NCBI GenBank assembly: GCA_020633825.1
Contig: JACKCV010000003.1
Location: forward strand, 372,001 to 436,000
Source of the DNA: Fibrobacteria bacterium
Lineage (GTDB): Bacteria; Fibrobacterota; Fibrobacteria; UBA5070
Length of the DNA stretch: 64,000 bases
Reading direction: 5' to 3'
Every line of letters begins with the position of its first letter. Within the stretch, counting starts at the first letter, position 1. Under the pieces are notes generated by a model. It did not search any database. It saw only the letters and a program-made list of their open reading frames with translations, and was not told the origin of the DNA. Position numbers and translations under genes: made by a program. Shown here piece after piece: positions 53,538-62,800 of this stretch.

Positions 53538-54245
53538 CTAGATCCGAGGGATCAGAACGGTCGAGGCTCCTCCGGGCCAGGTCAGGTGGTACACCCCCGG
53601 GGTGGGAGGACGAAGAGGGGTCACGCGGATGCCCTCCGGACGGTGTTGCGCCTCCAGGGGGATGGAGCGCCCTCGAAGGTCGCGGAGGAGGAAGGGTCCC
53701 CTTGCGGATGCCGGAAGATCCACGCCGTTCCCGGTCCATCGCTGGAGCGAGAACGGGGCGCGTGGCGTGACGGGTGTGTATCCCAGATCCACGATGTCCC
53801 CGCGGTAGTAGGCCTTGAACCAGCCGCGAAGGGTGTCGGAGACCACCGTATCGGACGGAGTCATCTTGTACTCGATGTCGATCGAGTCCCCAGGCTTGGC
53901 GCGGTTCACCACACGCGAGTCATGGTCGAGGCAGAATTTGTCTTGATCCAATGTGATTCTGTAAAGGAACGGCGCGCCTCCCCCCATGAAGATCCATGTC
54001 AACGGGGTGATTGGTCTCGCTAGGTTGCCCCAAGTCAGACATCCTCCCACCTGAGTCGATTCCGGGAATCGAAAGAATGTATGCGTTCTGCCACTACCCC
54101 AAGGATTCGGCAAACACCGGTAGATCAACTCCTGGTCTGGCAATCTGGCACACCACTCCGTCGTAGAGTCCTTCGGGTACCCGCTGCCAAAAACGAGGGT
54201 TGCACGAAAAAGAACCGATATCGCAATTGATGCAATCATTACCAT
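53538..54245 (-). CDS. P1: secreted array protein, type a
   Basis: A protein of 235 residues, one of four tandem paralogues. A signal peptide (about residues 1-20) leads to a shared start GSGYPKDSTTEWCA. Residues about 34-90 belong to type a (LPDQELIYRCLPNPWGSG; STQVGGCLTWGN), shared with P3. The second half (from DQDKFCLDHDSRVVNRAKPG onward) is nearly identical in all four copies, and the last 50 residues (LLRDLRGRSIPLE, then PGVYHLTWPGG) look like a C-terminal sorting or anchoring domain. Its ATG overlaps the stop of the tail copy (54239-54667) by 7 bp. No family is recognised; a surface protein or protease inhibitor is possible. Confidence 0.75.
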   Translation of the reverse strand: MVMIASIAISVLFRATLVFGSGYPKDSTTEWCARLPDQELIYRCLPNPWGSGRTHTFFRFPESTQVGGCLTWGNLARPITPLTWIFMGGGAPFLYRITLDQDKFCLDHDSRVVNRAKPGDSIDIEYKMTPSDTVVSDTLRGWFKAYYRGDIVDLGYTPVTPRAPFSLQRWTGNGVDLPASARGPFLLRDLRGRSIPLEAQHRPEGIRVTPLRPPTPGVYHLTWPGGASTVLIPRI

Positions 54246-54667
54246 GCTACCACCGCCTTTGTGCCCTGCCGACGATCAGGTATTCCAACCAGAAAAATTG
54301 ATCGATTTCCCACAACCCCAATGAACGGATCCGTCTCTTGCATCCAAGTCACCCAATCATTCTCGTCGTATTGGATGCGCGAGGGAAGGCTCTGCGACGC
54401 GGGGATCGTGTCCACCGAAGAAGGAGCCAGGAACCACGGCACGCCATTCTCACCGTTCTGCCCCCAGAGATCCACGTACCCCGCATCGATCACCCCGTTT
54501 TGGTTCCAGTCGATCGGCGTCCCCGATTGCTGGAAGGGAAGCGTATCGCCATGGGGCGTTCGGCAAAGCGAAATTCCCTCCGATTCCACGAGGGAATCCA
54601 GTTTGAGAGGGCAATAGAGGCCTCGGGAACACAGGTACTCGGGCACCATGACTGACTCGGGGATCAT
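54239..54667 (-). CDS. Q1: free-standing copy of the metalloprotease C-terminal tail
   Basis: A protein of 142 residues. From residue 14 it aligns without gaps to the last 129 residues of the protease (751-879): SRGLYCPLKLDSLVES, the calcium-loop-like PIDWNQNGVIDAG, DENDWVTWMQETDPFIGV. Only the final 20 residues differ. It has no signal peptide and the ribosome site is weak, so it may be an untranslated relic; alternatively it is made and pairs with P1. Its stop overlaps the P1 start just as the protease stop overlaps the P4 start. Confidence 0.6.
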   Translation of the reverse strand: MIPESVMVPEYLCSRGLYCPLKLDSLVESEGISLCRTPHGDTLPFQQSGTPIDWNQNGVIDAGYVDLWGQNGENGVPWFLAPSSVDTIPASQSLPSRIQYDENDWVTWMQETDPFIGVVGNRSIFLVGIPDRRQGTKAVVAW

Positions 54668-54781
54668 TCGCTAAAGAAACCTTCTCTCCGCCACTTTCAA
54701 GGCAAATCGATCCACTTCCCAAAAGGGTGAAGCTGTTTTCCAATGGTTATCTGGACGAGGATCACCGGGCGACGCGGCACC

Positions 54782-55489
54782 TCAGCGCCGAGGGATCAGA
54801 ACGGTCGAGGCCCCTCCGGGCCAGGTCAGGTGGTACACCCCCGGGGTGGGAGGACGAAGAGGGGTCACGCGGATGCCCTCCGGACGTTGTTGCGCCTCCA
54901 GGGGGATGGAGCGCCCTCGAAGGTCGCGGAGGAGGAAGGGTCCCCTTGCGGATGCCGGAAGGTCCACTCCGTTCCCGGTCCATCGCAGGAGCGAGAACGG
55001 GACGCGTGGCGTGACGGGCGTGTAGCCCAGATCCACGATGTCCCCGCGGTAGTAGGCCTTGAACCATCCGCGGAGGGTGTCGGAAACCACCGTATCGGAC
55101 GGAGTGATCTTGTACTCGATGTCGATGGAGTCACCAGGCTTGGCGCGGTTCACCACACGCGAGTCATGGTCGAGGCAGAATTTGTCTTGGTCGAAGGTGA
55201 TGCGAGAAATCAGAGGTGGACCACCGCCCGTCAATACCCAGCTTCCTGGTTTGATCCAATGCCCAAAACCATTTGTCAAACACCCTTGGATCAAACTTGT
55301 GTCGGGAAATCGGAAATACCGTATCGCATCCCCACTCCCCCAGGGATTGGGAAGGCATTCATAGACGTCATATTCCTTCGCCCATTCGGCGCACCACTCC
55401 GTCGTGGAGTCCTTCGGATAGCCGCTGCCGAAGACCAGGGCCCCTTGAAAAAGGACGGATATAACCAGTTCGAAACCAAGCAATGCCAT
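54782..55489 (-). CDS. P2: secreted array protein, type b
   Basis: A protein of 235 residues from ATG 55489; an ATG 12 bp upstream is also possible. The signal peptide and GSGYPKD start are shared. The variable section is type b (AEWAKEYDVYECLPNPWGSG; TSLIQGCLTNGFGHW), closest to P4. The second half is nearly identical to the other three. The 111-bp gap to P3 closely resembles the gap between P3 and P4, and the bases before the start still resemble the last residues of the protease tail (M-A-I-W) although the tail itself is gone. Function unknown. Confidence 0.75.
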   Translation of the reverse strand: MALLGFELVISVLFQGALVFGSGYPKDSTTEWCAEWAKEYDVYECLPNPWGSGDAIRYFRFPDTSLIQGCLTNGFGHWIKPGSWVLTGGGPPLISRITFDQDKFCLDHDSRVVNRAKPGDSIDIEYKITPSDTVVSDTLRGWFKAYYRGDIVDLGYTPVTPRVPFSLLRWTGNGVDLPASARGPFLLRDLRGRSIPLEAQQRPEGIRVTPLRPPTPGVYHLTWPGGASTVLIPRR

Positions 55490-55612
55490 ATGGCCATCCA
55501 TTCTAGATCATGTCGGCCTTTGAGGGGCTCTGACCTGGCTAAGAATCTGGCTTCCGTCCCCCAAGGAATGAACGATTTGGTCCGGATCAAGGATTGGTGG
55601 GTGGGGATCCTC

Positions 55613-56323
55613 TTACAGCCGAGGGATCAGAACGGTCGAGGCCCCTCCGGGCCAGGTCAGGTGGTACACCCCCGGGGTGGGAGGACGAAGAGGGGTCACG
55701 CGGATGCCCTCCGGACGGTGGTGCGCCTCCAGGGGGATGGAGCGCCCTCGGAGGTCGCGGAGGAGGAAGGGTCCGCTTGCGGATGCCGGAAGGTCCACGC
55801 CCTTCCCGGTCCATCGCAGAAGCGAGAATGGGGCGCGTGGCGTGACGGGTGTGTAGCCCAGATCCACGATGTCCCCGCGGTAGTAGGCCTTGAACCATCC
55901 GCGGAGGGTGTCGGAAACCACCGTATCGGACGGAGTCATCTTGTACTCGATGTCGATCGAATCCCCGGGCTTGGCGCGGTTCACCACCCGGGAATCGTGG
56001 TCGAGGCAGAATTTGTCTTGATCGAAGGTGATGCGAGGGAGGTAAGGTGCATCACCACCCACGAAGATCCAGGTTTGTGGTACGATCGGCTCCACAAGGT
56101 TTCCCCAGGTCAGACACCCACCAACTTCGGTCGATTCTGGAAACCGGAAAAAGGTGTGGGTGCTCCCACTGCCCCATGGATTCGGCAAACACCGATAAAT
56201 CAATTCCTGATCTGGGATTCTTGCGCACCACTCCGTCGTGGAGTCCTTCGGATAGCCGCTGCCGAAGACCAGGGCCCCTTGAAAAAGGACGGATAAAACC
56301 AGTTCGAAACCAAGCATTACCAT
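55613..56323 (-). CDS. P3: secreted array protein, type a
   Basis: A protein of 236 residues from ATG 56323; an upstream ATG at 56335 adds four. The variable section is type a (RIPDQELIYRCLPNPWGSGS; STEVGGCLTWGN), closest to P1. The constant half and sorting-like tail match the other copies. In the 12 bases before its start the frame of the missing protease tail still reads W-M-A-I-W-stop, a footprint of a deleted tail copy. Function unknown. Confidence 0.75.
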   Translation of the reverse strand: MVMLGFELVLSVLFQGALVFGSGYPKDSTTEWCARIPDQELIYRCLPNPWGSGSTHTFFRFPESTEVGGCLTWGNLVEPIVPQTWIFVGGDAPYLPRITFDQDKFCLDHDSRVVNRAKPGDSIDIEYKMTPSDTVVSDTLRGWFKAYYRGDIVDLGYTPVTPRAPFSLLRWTGKGVDLPASASGPFLLRDLRGRSIPLEAHHRPEGIRVTPLRPPTPGVYHLTWPGGASTVLIPRL

Positions 56324-56446
56324 ATGGCCATCCATTCTAGATCATGTCGGCCTTTAGGGGACTCTGACCTGGCCAAGAATCTGGCTTCCGTCCCCCAAGG
56401 AATGAACGATTTGGTCCGGATCAAGGATCGGTGGGTGGGGCTTCTC

Positions 56447-57154
56447 TTACAGCCGAGGGATCAGAACGGTCGAGGCCCCTCCGGGCCAGGTCAGGTGGTA
56501 CACCCCCGGGGTGGGAGGACGAAGAGGGGTCACGCGGATGCCCTCCGGACGTTGTTGCGTCTCCAGGGGGATGGAGCGCCCTCGAAGGTCGCGGAGGAGG
56601 AAGGGTCCCCTTGCGGATGCCGGAAGGTCCACGCCTCTCCCGGTCCATCGCAGGAGCGAGAACGGGGCGCGTGGCGTGACGGGTGTGTAGCCCAGATCCA
56701 CGATGTCCCCGCGGTAGTAGGCCTTGAACCATCCGCGAAGGGTGTCGGAAACCACCGTATCGGACGGAGTCATCTTGTACTCGATGTCGATCGAATCCCC
56801 AGGCTTGGCGCGGTTCACAACCCGGGAATCGTGGTCGAGGCAGAATTTGTCTTGATCGAAGGTGATGCGAGAAATCAGAGGTGGTCCACCTGCGGTCCAA
56901 AGCCACTCACCAGGCATGATCCAGTGTCCTAATCCATTTGTCAAACATCCTTGGATCAAACTTGTGTCGGGGAATCGAAAAAACATGAAGACACTCCCAC
57001 TCCCCCAGGGATTGGGAAGGCATTCATAGACGTCATATTCCTTCGCCCATTCGGCGCACCACTCGGTTGTGGAATCCTTCGGATAGCCGCTGCCGAAGAC
57101 CAGGGCTCCTTGAAAAAGGACGGATAAAACCAGTTCGAAACCAAGCATTACCAT
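56447..57154 (-). CDS. P4: secreted array protein, type b, coupled to the protease gene
   Basis: A protein of 235 residues. Its ATG lies within the last codons of the protease gene (7-bp overlap, ATGGTAATG), with AAGGA upstream, so it is translated together with the protease. The variable section is type b (AEWAKEYDVYECLPNPWGSG; TSLIQGCLTNGLGHW), closest to P2. A constant second half and sorting-like end follow. Tight coupling to a secreted protease suggests a partner such as an inhibitor, chaperone or anchored substrate, but nothing in the sequence proves it. Confidence 0.78.
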   Translation of the reverse strand: MVMLGFELVLSVLFQGALVFGSGYPKDSTTEWCAEWAKEYDVYECLPNPWGSGSVFMFFRFPDTSLIQGCLTNGLGHWIMPGEWLWTAGGPPLISRITFDQDKFCLDHDSRVVNRAKPGDSIDIEYKMTPSDTVVSDTLRGWFKAYYRGDIVDLGYTPVTPRAPFSLLRWTGRGVDLPASARGPFLLRDLRGRSIPLETQQRPEGIRVTPLRPPTPGVYHLTWPGGASTVLIPRL

Positions 57155-59787
57155 ATGGCCATCCTTTTGAGATCATAAGGGTTCTGGGAAATTTTCACTT
57201 GGAATACGACTCGATTTCCTGCCACCCCAATGAACGGATCCGTCTCCTGCATCCAAGTCACCCAATCATTCTCGTCGTATTGGATGCGCGAGGGAAGGCT
57301 CTGCGACGCGGGGATCGTGTCCACCGAAGAAGGAGCCAGGAACCACGGCACGCCATTCTCTCCGTTCTGCCCCCAGAGATCGACATACCCCGCATCGATC
57401 ACCCCGTTTTGGTTCCAGTCGATCGGCGTTCCCGATTGCTGGAAGGGAAGTGTATCGCCATGGGGCGTTCGGCAAAGCGAAATTCCCTCCGATTCCACGA
57501 GGGAATCCAGTTTGAGAGGGCAATACAATCCTCGAGAAAAGTGGATATCCTCCATCGACACTTCAGTTCTCGGGCGACGGAACCCTGTTCTTGGATCCAA
57601 GGGTCCAGCTTCCCAAGCGAGCAGGGTGTCGTTCAGAGTGGCAGCTTGGTTGAGCGAACTTCGTCCGGCGATGTCGTTGCGCCACCAATTCACACTGAAC
57701 CATAGGGTGCTCTGGTCCGGATACCAGTTCATGAACCACCCGTCGGGATTGCGGGGAGGATGCGGGCCACACCAACGGGTGTTGCCCCAGGTCGCCCCCG
57801 ATACGGGACTGCAACGCTGATAATACCATCCGAGGTAGGCGTAATTCATCACCCCATCTGCGAGCATGCTGAATCCAAAGTTCCGCCACACCCTCGCCAA
57901 GGAATCGTACCATCGGGGATGGGTCAATCCGATGGCATGCCCATACTCGTGGAGGAGGGTCTTCCGCAGCGACCACGTATTCTGGACCTGGGCAGGAATG
58001 TACACGTGATCACTGGTGGTTGCCTTTTCTGTCGCCCAATCGCGGGGGTTGGCTCCGAATCCGATCGCAAGAACCCAGCAATCGCGAAACAAATCGCCGG
58101 ACCATCCCGAAAACAGGTTCTGGAGCAGTGGTGTCCGCTCCGCAAGCGTTTGGGTCTGGATCGGGTTTCCGGAGCAATCGAATCCGTCGATCAGGGAATC
58201 CTTGGCGTTGAAGCGGCCGTCACCATCCAGATCCAGCTGGTAGGGGCCACGGCCCTGACCTACGCCCGCCCCTCTGGTCAAGACCTCACCCCCAAAGAGT
58301 GGCAAACCGTTGGGCAAATTCCGGGTGGCACCAGGGCCGGCATCCAGGTGCATGGTGACGGTGTAATCAGGGACTCGCGCCAGATGGGGAGCATCCACCA
58401 AGGGCTTGTCCGAGGTGTCGGCGAACACGGATACGAAATGATCGAGATAGGCACTGTCCATCCAAGCCTCCCGAAAATTTCCCCAGGCACTCGGCGCATA
58501 CGTCGGCTGCAGCGAACAAGATTGGCTGGTCGAATCCCAAACCATCTGGGAATCCGTCGCCATCTGCGCCATTTCCGAAGAGTCCTGCCAGACCAGACGG
58601 AGAAATTGATCCCGGCGCAGAGGATTGAAAAGATCTCGTCTCGTGGTATCGAGGGCCCATCCCCAGGAGTGGGAGTAATGCGAGGGTTCGGCCGATACTC
58701 CGAGATCAGCGCCCAACCAGCGGACTCCGGCGGCATCGACACGTCCCACAATCTCCAAACCGTCTGAATACCCGTCGCCATCGGTGTCCTGGGAGAGCGG
58801 ATCCGTCCCATACCGGAATTCCGTCGTATCATCGATGCCGTCAAAATCGGAGTCCGACCCATACCCGGATAAATTCCCGACGTAAGGCAGGAAACCTATG
58901 GCGCCGTGGTATTGATGGAGCTCCACCTGCCTGGCCCAAATCGATCCTTGAAACCTGGAACTGCTCGAGAGCGAGACCTTGGCCCAGGGAGCGGCCAAGG
59001 TCCCGAGAAACCGCGTGGCTCCATCCAGATGGATCTCGGATGATCCTCCATACCGCCAAAGAACCCACCTGCCATCAAGGCTATCGGTACGGGTGGGAAC
59101 TCGATCTCCGATCATGGTCGCGTGATCCACGATCAATTCCTGCGAAACATCGATCCGAAATGGCGTTCGGTTCGAACCTGTGGCATAGGACGGCCGAAGG
59201 ATGAGTTGGGCACCCGCATTGAGAACCAGACTCCGGAATTGGAAGATCCCTCCATACAAAGTGAGCGTCCCGTTGGATCGAACGGTCACATCCTTCGGAT
59301 AGAAACTGCTCGAGGACATGACCCTGGTGTGCCCGGATTCGATGACCACCGACGAATCCGCCGGAACCGAGAATGGACTCCAGGCCAGGGTGGGAAGGTC
59401 CTCGACAGGATCCGGAATCACCGCTCCGCGAACGGAGCCTCCCTCTTGAATCGACAGATTCCCTCCCAGGCGCATATCCCCGAACACCCCGGAGGCGCGC
59501 CCCCAACTGGCGTTCCCGCGCACAAATGCGTAGGCATTGGCAGTGCTCCCTACCCCCATGCGCAGGTCGCCACCAGCACCCATTCTCCAGGGCCGGATTT
59601 TGACTCCATCGTTGATCTTCAGGTCTTCGGTCGCGAACAAACCGAATGCCAACAACCGGGGATCAATTCCCGTGGAGGCCCATCCTCCCGGTTGAGACAC
59701 CGTCAGGGGACGCGACCAGGTAGCAGGAACTGTCCCAAGCAGGAAGCAAACCGCTAGTGCGCAAAAATTGCGGGGGGGGGGGATCAC
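57148..59787 (-). CDS. Secreted metzincin-like metalloprotease with polyC tract
   Basis: A protein of 879 residues from GTG 59787 (GAGGA nearby); an ATG at 59832 adds 15 but would sit at the predicted transcription start. Next to the start is a C11 tract, then a signal peptide (NFCALAVCFLLGTVPATW). Residues about 45-300 are glycine-rich and bactofilin/choice-of-anchor-like (NLSIQEGGSVRGAVIP). TSP3-like calcium motifs lie at 311-345 (DTDGDGYSDG). The zinc motif HEYGHAIGLTH is at 613-623 (catalytic Glu614) with a Met-turn at Met647 (GVMNY), as in metzincins. The last 129 residues form the tail that is duplicated downstream. Predicted to be an extracellular peptidase; substrate unknown. Confidence 0.85.
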   Translation of the reverse strand: MIPPPRNFCALAVCFLLGTVPATWSRPLTVSQPGGWASTGIDPRLLAFGLFATEDLKINDGVKIRPWRMGAGGDLRMGVGSTANAYAFVRGNASWGRASGVFGDMRLGGNLSIQEGGSVRGAVIPDPVEDLPTLAWSPFSVPADSSVVIESGHTRVMSSSSFYPKDVTVRSNGTLTLYGGIFQFRSLVLNAGAQLILRPSYATGSNRTPFRIDVSQELIVDHATMIGDRVPTRTDSLDGRWVLWRYGGSSEIHLDGATRFLGTLAAPWAKVSLSSSSRFQGSIWARQVELHQYHGAIGFLPYVGNLSGYGSDSDFDGIDDTTEFRYGTDPLSQDTDGDGYSDGLEIVGRVDAAGVRWLGADLGVSAEPSHYSHSWGWALDTTRRDLFNPLRRDQFLRLVWQDSSEMAQMATDSQMVWDSTSQSCSLQPTYAPSAWGNFREAWMDSAYLDHFVSVFADTSDKPLVDAPHLARVPDYTVTMHLDAGPGATRNLPNGLPLFGGEVLTRGAGVGQGRGPYQLDLDGDGRFNAKDSLIDGFDCSGNPIQTQTLAERTPLLQNLFSGWSGDLFRDCWVLAIGFGANPRDWATEKATTSDHVYIPAQVQNTWSLRKTLLHEYGHAIGLTHPRWYDSLARVWRNFGFSMLADGVMNYAYLGWYYQRCSPVSGATWGNTRWCGPHPPRNPDGWFMNWYPDQSTLWFSVNWWRNDIAGRSSLNQAATLNDTLLAWEAGPLDPRTGFRRPRTEVSMEDIHFSRGLYCPLKLDSLVESEGISLCRTPHGDTLPFQQSGTPIDWNQNGVIDAGYVDLWGQNGENGVPWFLAPSSVDTIPASQSLPSRIQYDENDWVTWMQETDPFIGVAGNRVVFQVKISQNPYDLKRMAIW
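59772..59782 (-). repeat. Homopolymer C11 tract at the start of the metalloprotease gene
   Basis: Eleven consecutive G on the plus strand, reading as ATC followed by CCC codons in residues 2-5. Changes of one base would shift the frame before the signal peptide and abolish the protein, the usual design of a phase-variable gene. It is the longest homopolymer I noticed in the window. Confidence 0.9.
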
Positions 59788-59838
59788 GTTCGGGAATCCT
59801 CGGGATAAAAGACGCGACGGACAGACTTTCATCTGATA

Positions 59839-59868
59839 TAAATATCCCGCACTCCTCGAAAGATCCAA
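59839..59868 (-). promoter_or_regulatory. Possible promoter of the metalloprotease/P operon
   Basis: TTGGAT (59868-59863) and TATTTA (59844-59839), 18 bases apart, on the minus strand. Transcription would begin near 59832, supporting the GTG at 59787 as the translation start. Confidence 0.4.
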
Positions 59869-59891
59869 TGGGCCGATCGGTACGTCCTCCC

Positions 59892-62800
59892 TCACCGCCG
59901 GTATTCCTTCAGGGCCTTGCCGGTGGGGGTCTTGGCGGGGAGACCGGAGGCGGGGCCCTGGTAGAGGAGGTGGCCACCGCCCGCGCCGCCTTCGGGGCCG
60001 AGTTCGACCAGCCAATCGCAGTGGGAGAGCACGTCGAGTTGGTGTTCGACCACCACCACGGTGTCGCCGCGTCCGACCAGCTTGTCGAGGGAGCGCACCA
60101 GGAGGTCGATGTCGGAGAGGTGCAGACCGGTGGTGGGTTCGTCGAGGACGTAGGCCACGCGACCACGGCGGTTGCGCCCCAGTTCCTCGGCGATCTTGAG
60201 GCGCTGGCTCTCGCCGCCGGAGAGCGTGGTGGCGGGTTGCCCCAGGCGCAGGTAGCCCAGGCCGAGGTCGTGCAGGACCTCGAGCATGGTGCGGGTCTTC
60301 TTGTGGAAGGAGAAGAACTCGAGGGCTTCGTCGACGCGCATCTCCAGGACGTCGGCGACGTTGCGTCCCCGGAAGCGGATCTCCAGGGTGTCGGGATCGA
60401 AGCGCTTGCCGTGGCAGGCGTCGCAGACCACCCACACGTCCGACAGGAAGTGCATTTCCAACTCCACGGCACCGCGTCCTTCGCAGATGGGACAGCGTCC
60501 GTTGCCGCCGTTGAACTGGAACCGACGACGGTCCCATCCCTTGGCCTTGGCCTCGGGAACGGCGGCGAAGAACTCGCGGATGTTCTCCCAGATGCCGCAG
60601 TAGCTCGCCGGGGTGGAACGCGGGGTCGTGCCGATGGGGCTCTGGTCGACGAGCACGACCTCCTGGAAGTCCTCGTCGACGGAAAGCGTCTGGATACCCC
60701 GGAATTTGCGTTTGCCTTCGCAGCGCGCCTGCAGGGCGGGCACCAGGACATCCAGCGCCAGCGAGCTCTTTCCAGAACCGGAGACCCCGGCGATGCCCGT
60801 CATGCGCCCCAGGGGGATGTCGATGTCGAGGGACTTGAGGTTGTTGTGGCTGGCACCCTTGAGGTGGATCCAGAAAAGCGGATCCCCGACCAGGGGTTCG
60901 CGATGGATGCGCTTGCGACCGCTTAGGTACTCGGCGGTGCGGCTGGCGGGATGGGTCTCGATTTCCTGGACGGTGCCGCTGGCCACCACGTCACCGCCTT
61001 CCTCCCCCGCCCCGGGTCCCATGTCGAGGATGTGGTCGGCGGAGCGGATCATCTCGGGATCGTGTTCCACCACCAGCACGGTGTTCCCCAGATCGCGCAA
61101 CCGGCGCAAGGTCGCGACCAGGCGGGCGGTGTCGGATTGGTGCAGGCCCGTGGTGGGTTCGTCGAGGACGTACAGCACCCCCTCGAGGCCCGATCCGATC
61201 TGGGAGGCCAGGCGGATGCGCTGGGCTTCGCCGCCGGAGAGCGTGACCCCGGAGCGATCGAGGGACAGGTACCCCACCCCGACGTCGGAGAGGAACGAGA
61301 GGCGCGACTTCAGTTCCCGCAGGACGGGGACCGCGATCTCGGCGGCGGCACCCTTGAGCTTGAGCTTGTGGACGAAGGCGAGGGCTTCGTCGACCGTCCA
61401 ACGCGTGAATTCGGGAAGGCGGACGCCCCCCACCCGCACGGCGGCGGTCTCGGGACGCAGACGATCGCCTTTGCACACCGGACAGGGAACGCCCTTGCGC
61501 GCGCCGAGCCCTTCGCAGGAGGGACAGGCCCCGAAGTGGCTGTTGAAGGAGAACGACTTGGGGTCCCAGGGCTCCTTCTGCCAGTAGGAGGTGGGCGGAT
61601 GGATGGGGTTGGCCCCGGTCCAGAGTTCGCCGTCCTTCCATCGGAACAGGCACAGTCCGTGCGCCTCGTCGCGCGCCTTGAGGACGGCTTCCATGAGACG
61701 CTTGCGCTCGCCGGTCCGCGCCTTCAGGCGATCGACGCGCACGAACACCGGCAGCCCGTTCTTCACCGACGACGGAGGCTTGCGGAGATCGACTTCCTTC
61801 CCGCCCGCTTCGGCGACCTCGAACCCCAGTTCGAGGAGCTGCTCGGCGACCCGGGGGAGCTGGGAGGATTCGGCGAGGAACAGGGGCAGGCCCGATCCGG
61901 GAAGGTGCAGGGGAGCCAATGCAGACAGGATTTGTCCATTGGCCGCCTTGAGCGCGGCGTCGGTGGCCTCGGCGGCGCTCCAGGTGCGCAAGACGGTGTC
62001 GGAGACGGGATCGTGCTGGACCCCGGCGCGGCACCACAGCAGACGCAAGTAGTCGTGGATCTCGGTGAGGGTGGCCACGGTCGATCGCGGGGATCGCGTG
62101 GCGGTCTTCTGGTCGATGGCGATGGCGGGAGACAGGCCTTCGATGGAATCGGCCTCGCCCCGCTCCATGCGCCCCAGGAACCGGCGGGCGTAGGTGGAGA
62201 GGGATTCGACGAACCGGCGCTGCCCTTCGGCGAAGAGGGTGTCGAAGGCCAGGCTGGTCTTGCCCGAACCGGAGGGCCCGGTGATCACCGTGAGGCTGTG
62301 CCGCGGGATGCGGACCGAGACGTTCTTGAGGTTGTGCTTGCACGCACCCCGGATCTTGAGGTCGAGGTCGGGTTGGTCGGGCGCGAGCGATCCCGATGGC
62401 TGGGGTCTGTGCGATGGCGAGGTCGCGGTATTGGCTGGCTGGGTCTCGAGAGCCTCGACCGGCGAGATACGAGATTCGACCGGCGAGGATTTGGAGGTCG
62501 GGTGGGCTCGGTGGGTCTCGAGAACCTCGACCGGCGAGATATGAGATTCGACCGGCGAGGATTTGGAGGTCGGGTGGGCTCGGTGGGTCTCGAGAGCCTC
62601 GACCAGCGAGATATGAGATTCGACCGGCGGGATATGAGTTTCGACCGGCGGTGTTGAGGAATTCACCGCTAGGCGTTGGTTGAGGGCCCGTCCTTCCTCG
62701 AGGGCTCGGGCCAGGTAGGGGCCCGTGGGACTGTCGGGGACCGCGGCCACCTCTTCGGGCGTACCTTCGGCCATCAGGCGGCCACCGGCGGCTCCTCCAT

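Larger units (their letters stand above)
53538..57154 (-). repeat. Tandem array of four P genes with tail copies
   Basis: The 3' 400-420 bp of P1 (from 53538), P2 (from 54782), P3 (from 55613) and P4 (from 56447) are almost identical at the DNA level, including silent positions, which implies recent duplication or gene conversion. The 5' parts fall into two types in the alternating order b, a, b, a from P4 to P1. The P2-P3 and P3-P4 gaps (111-123 bp) are also near copies of each other. Confidence 0.9.

Noticed and set aside
53538..57154. CRISPR or non-coding repeat array
   Set aside because: The repeats are long (about 0.8-1.2 kb), in frame and encode whole proteins; no short direct repeats with spacers are present.
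62448..62650. CRISPR-like repeat in the UvrA region
   Set aside because: The units are contiguous 72-bp in-frame repeats without unique spacers, within an open coding frame.
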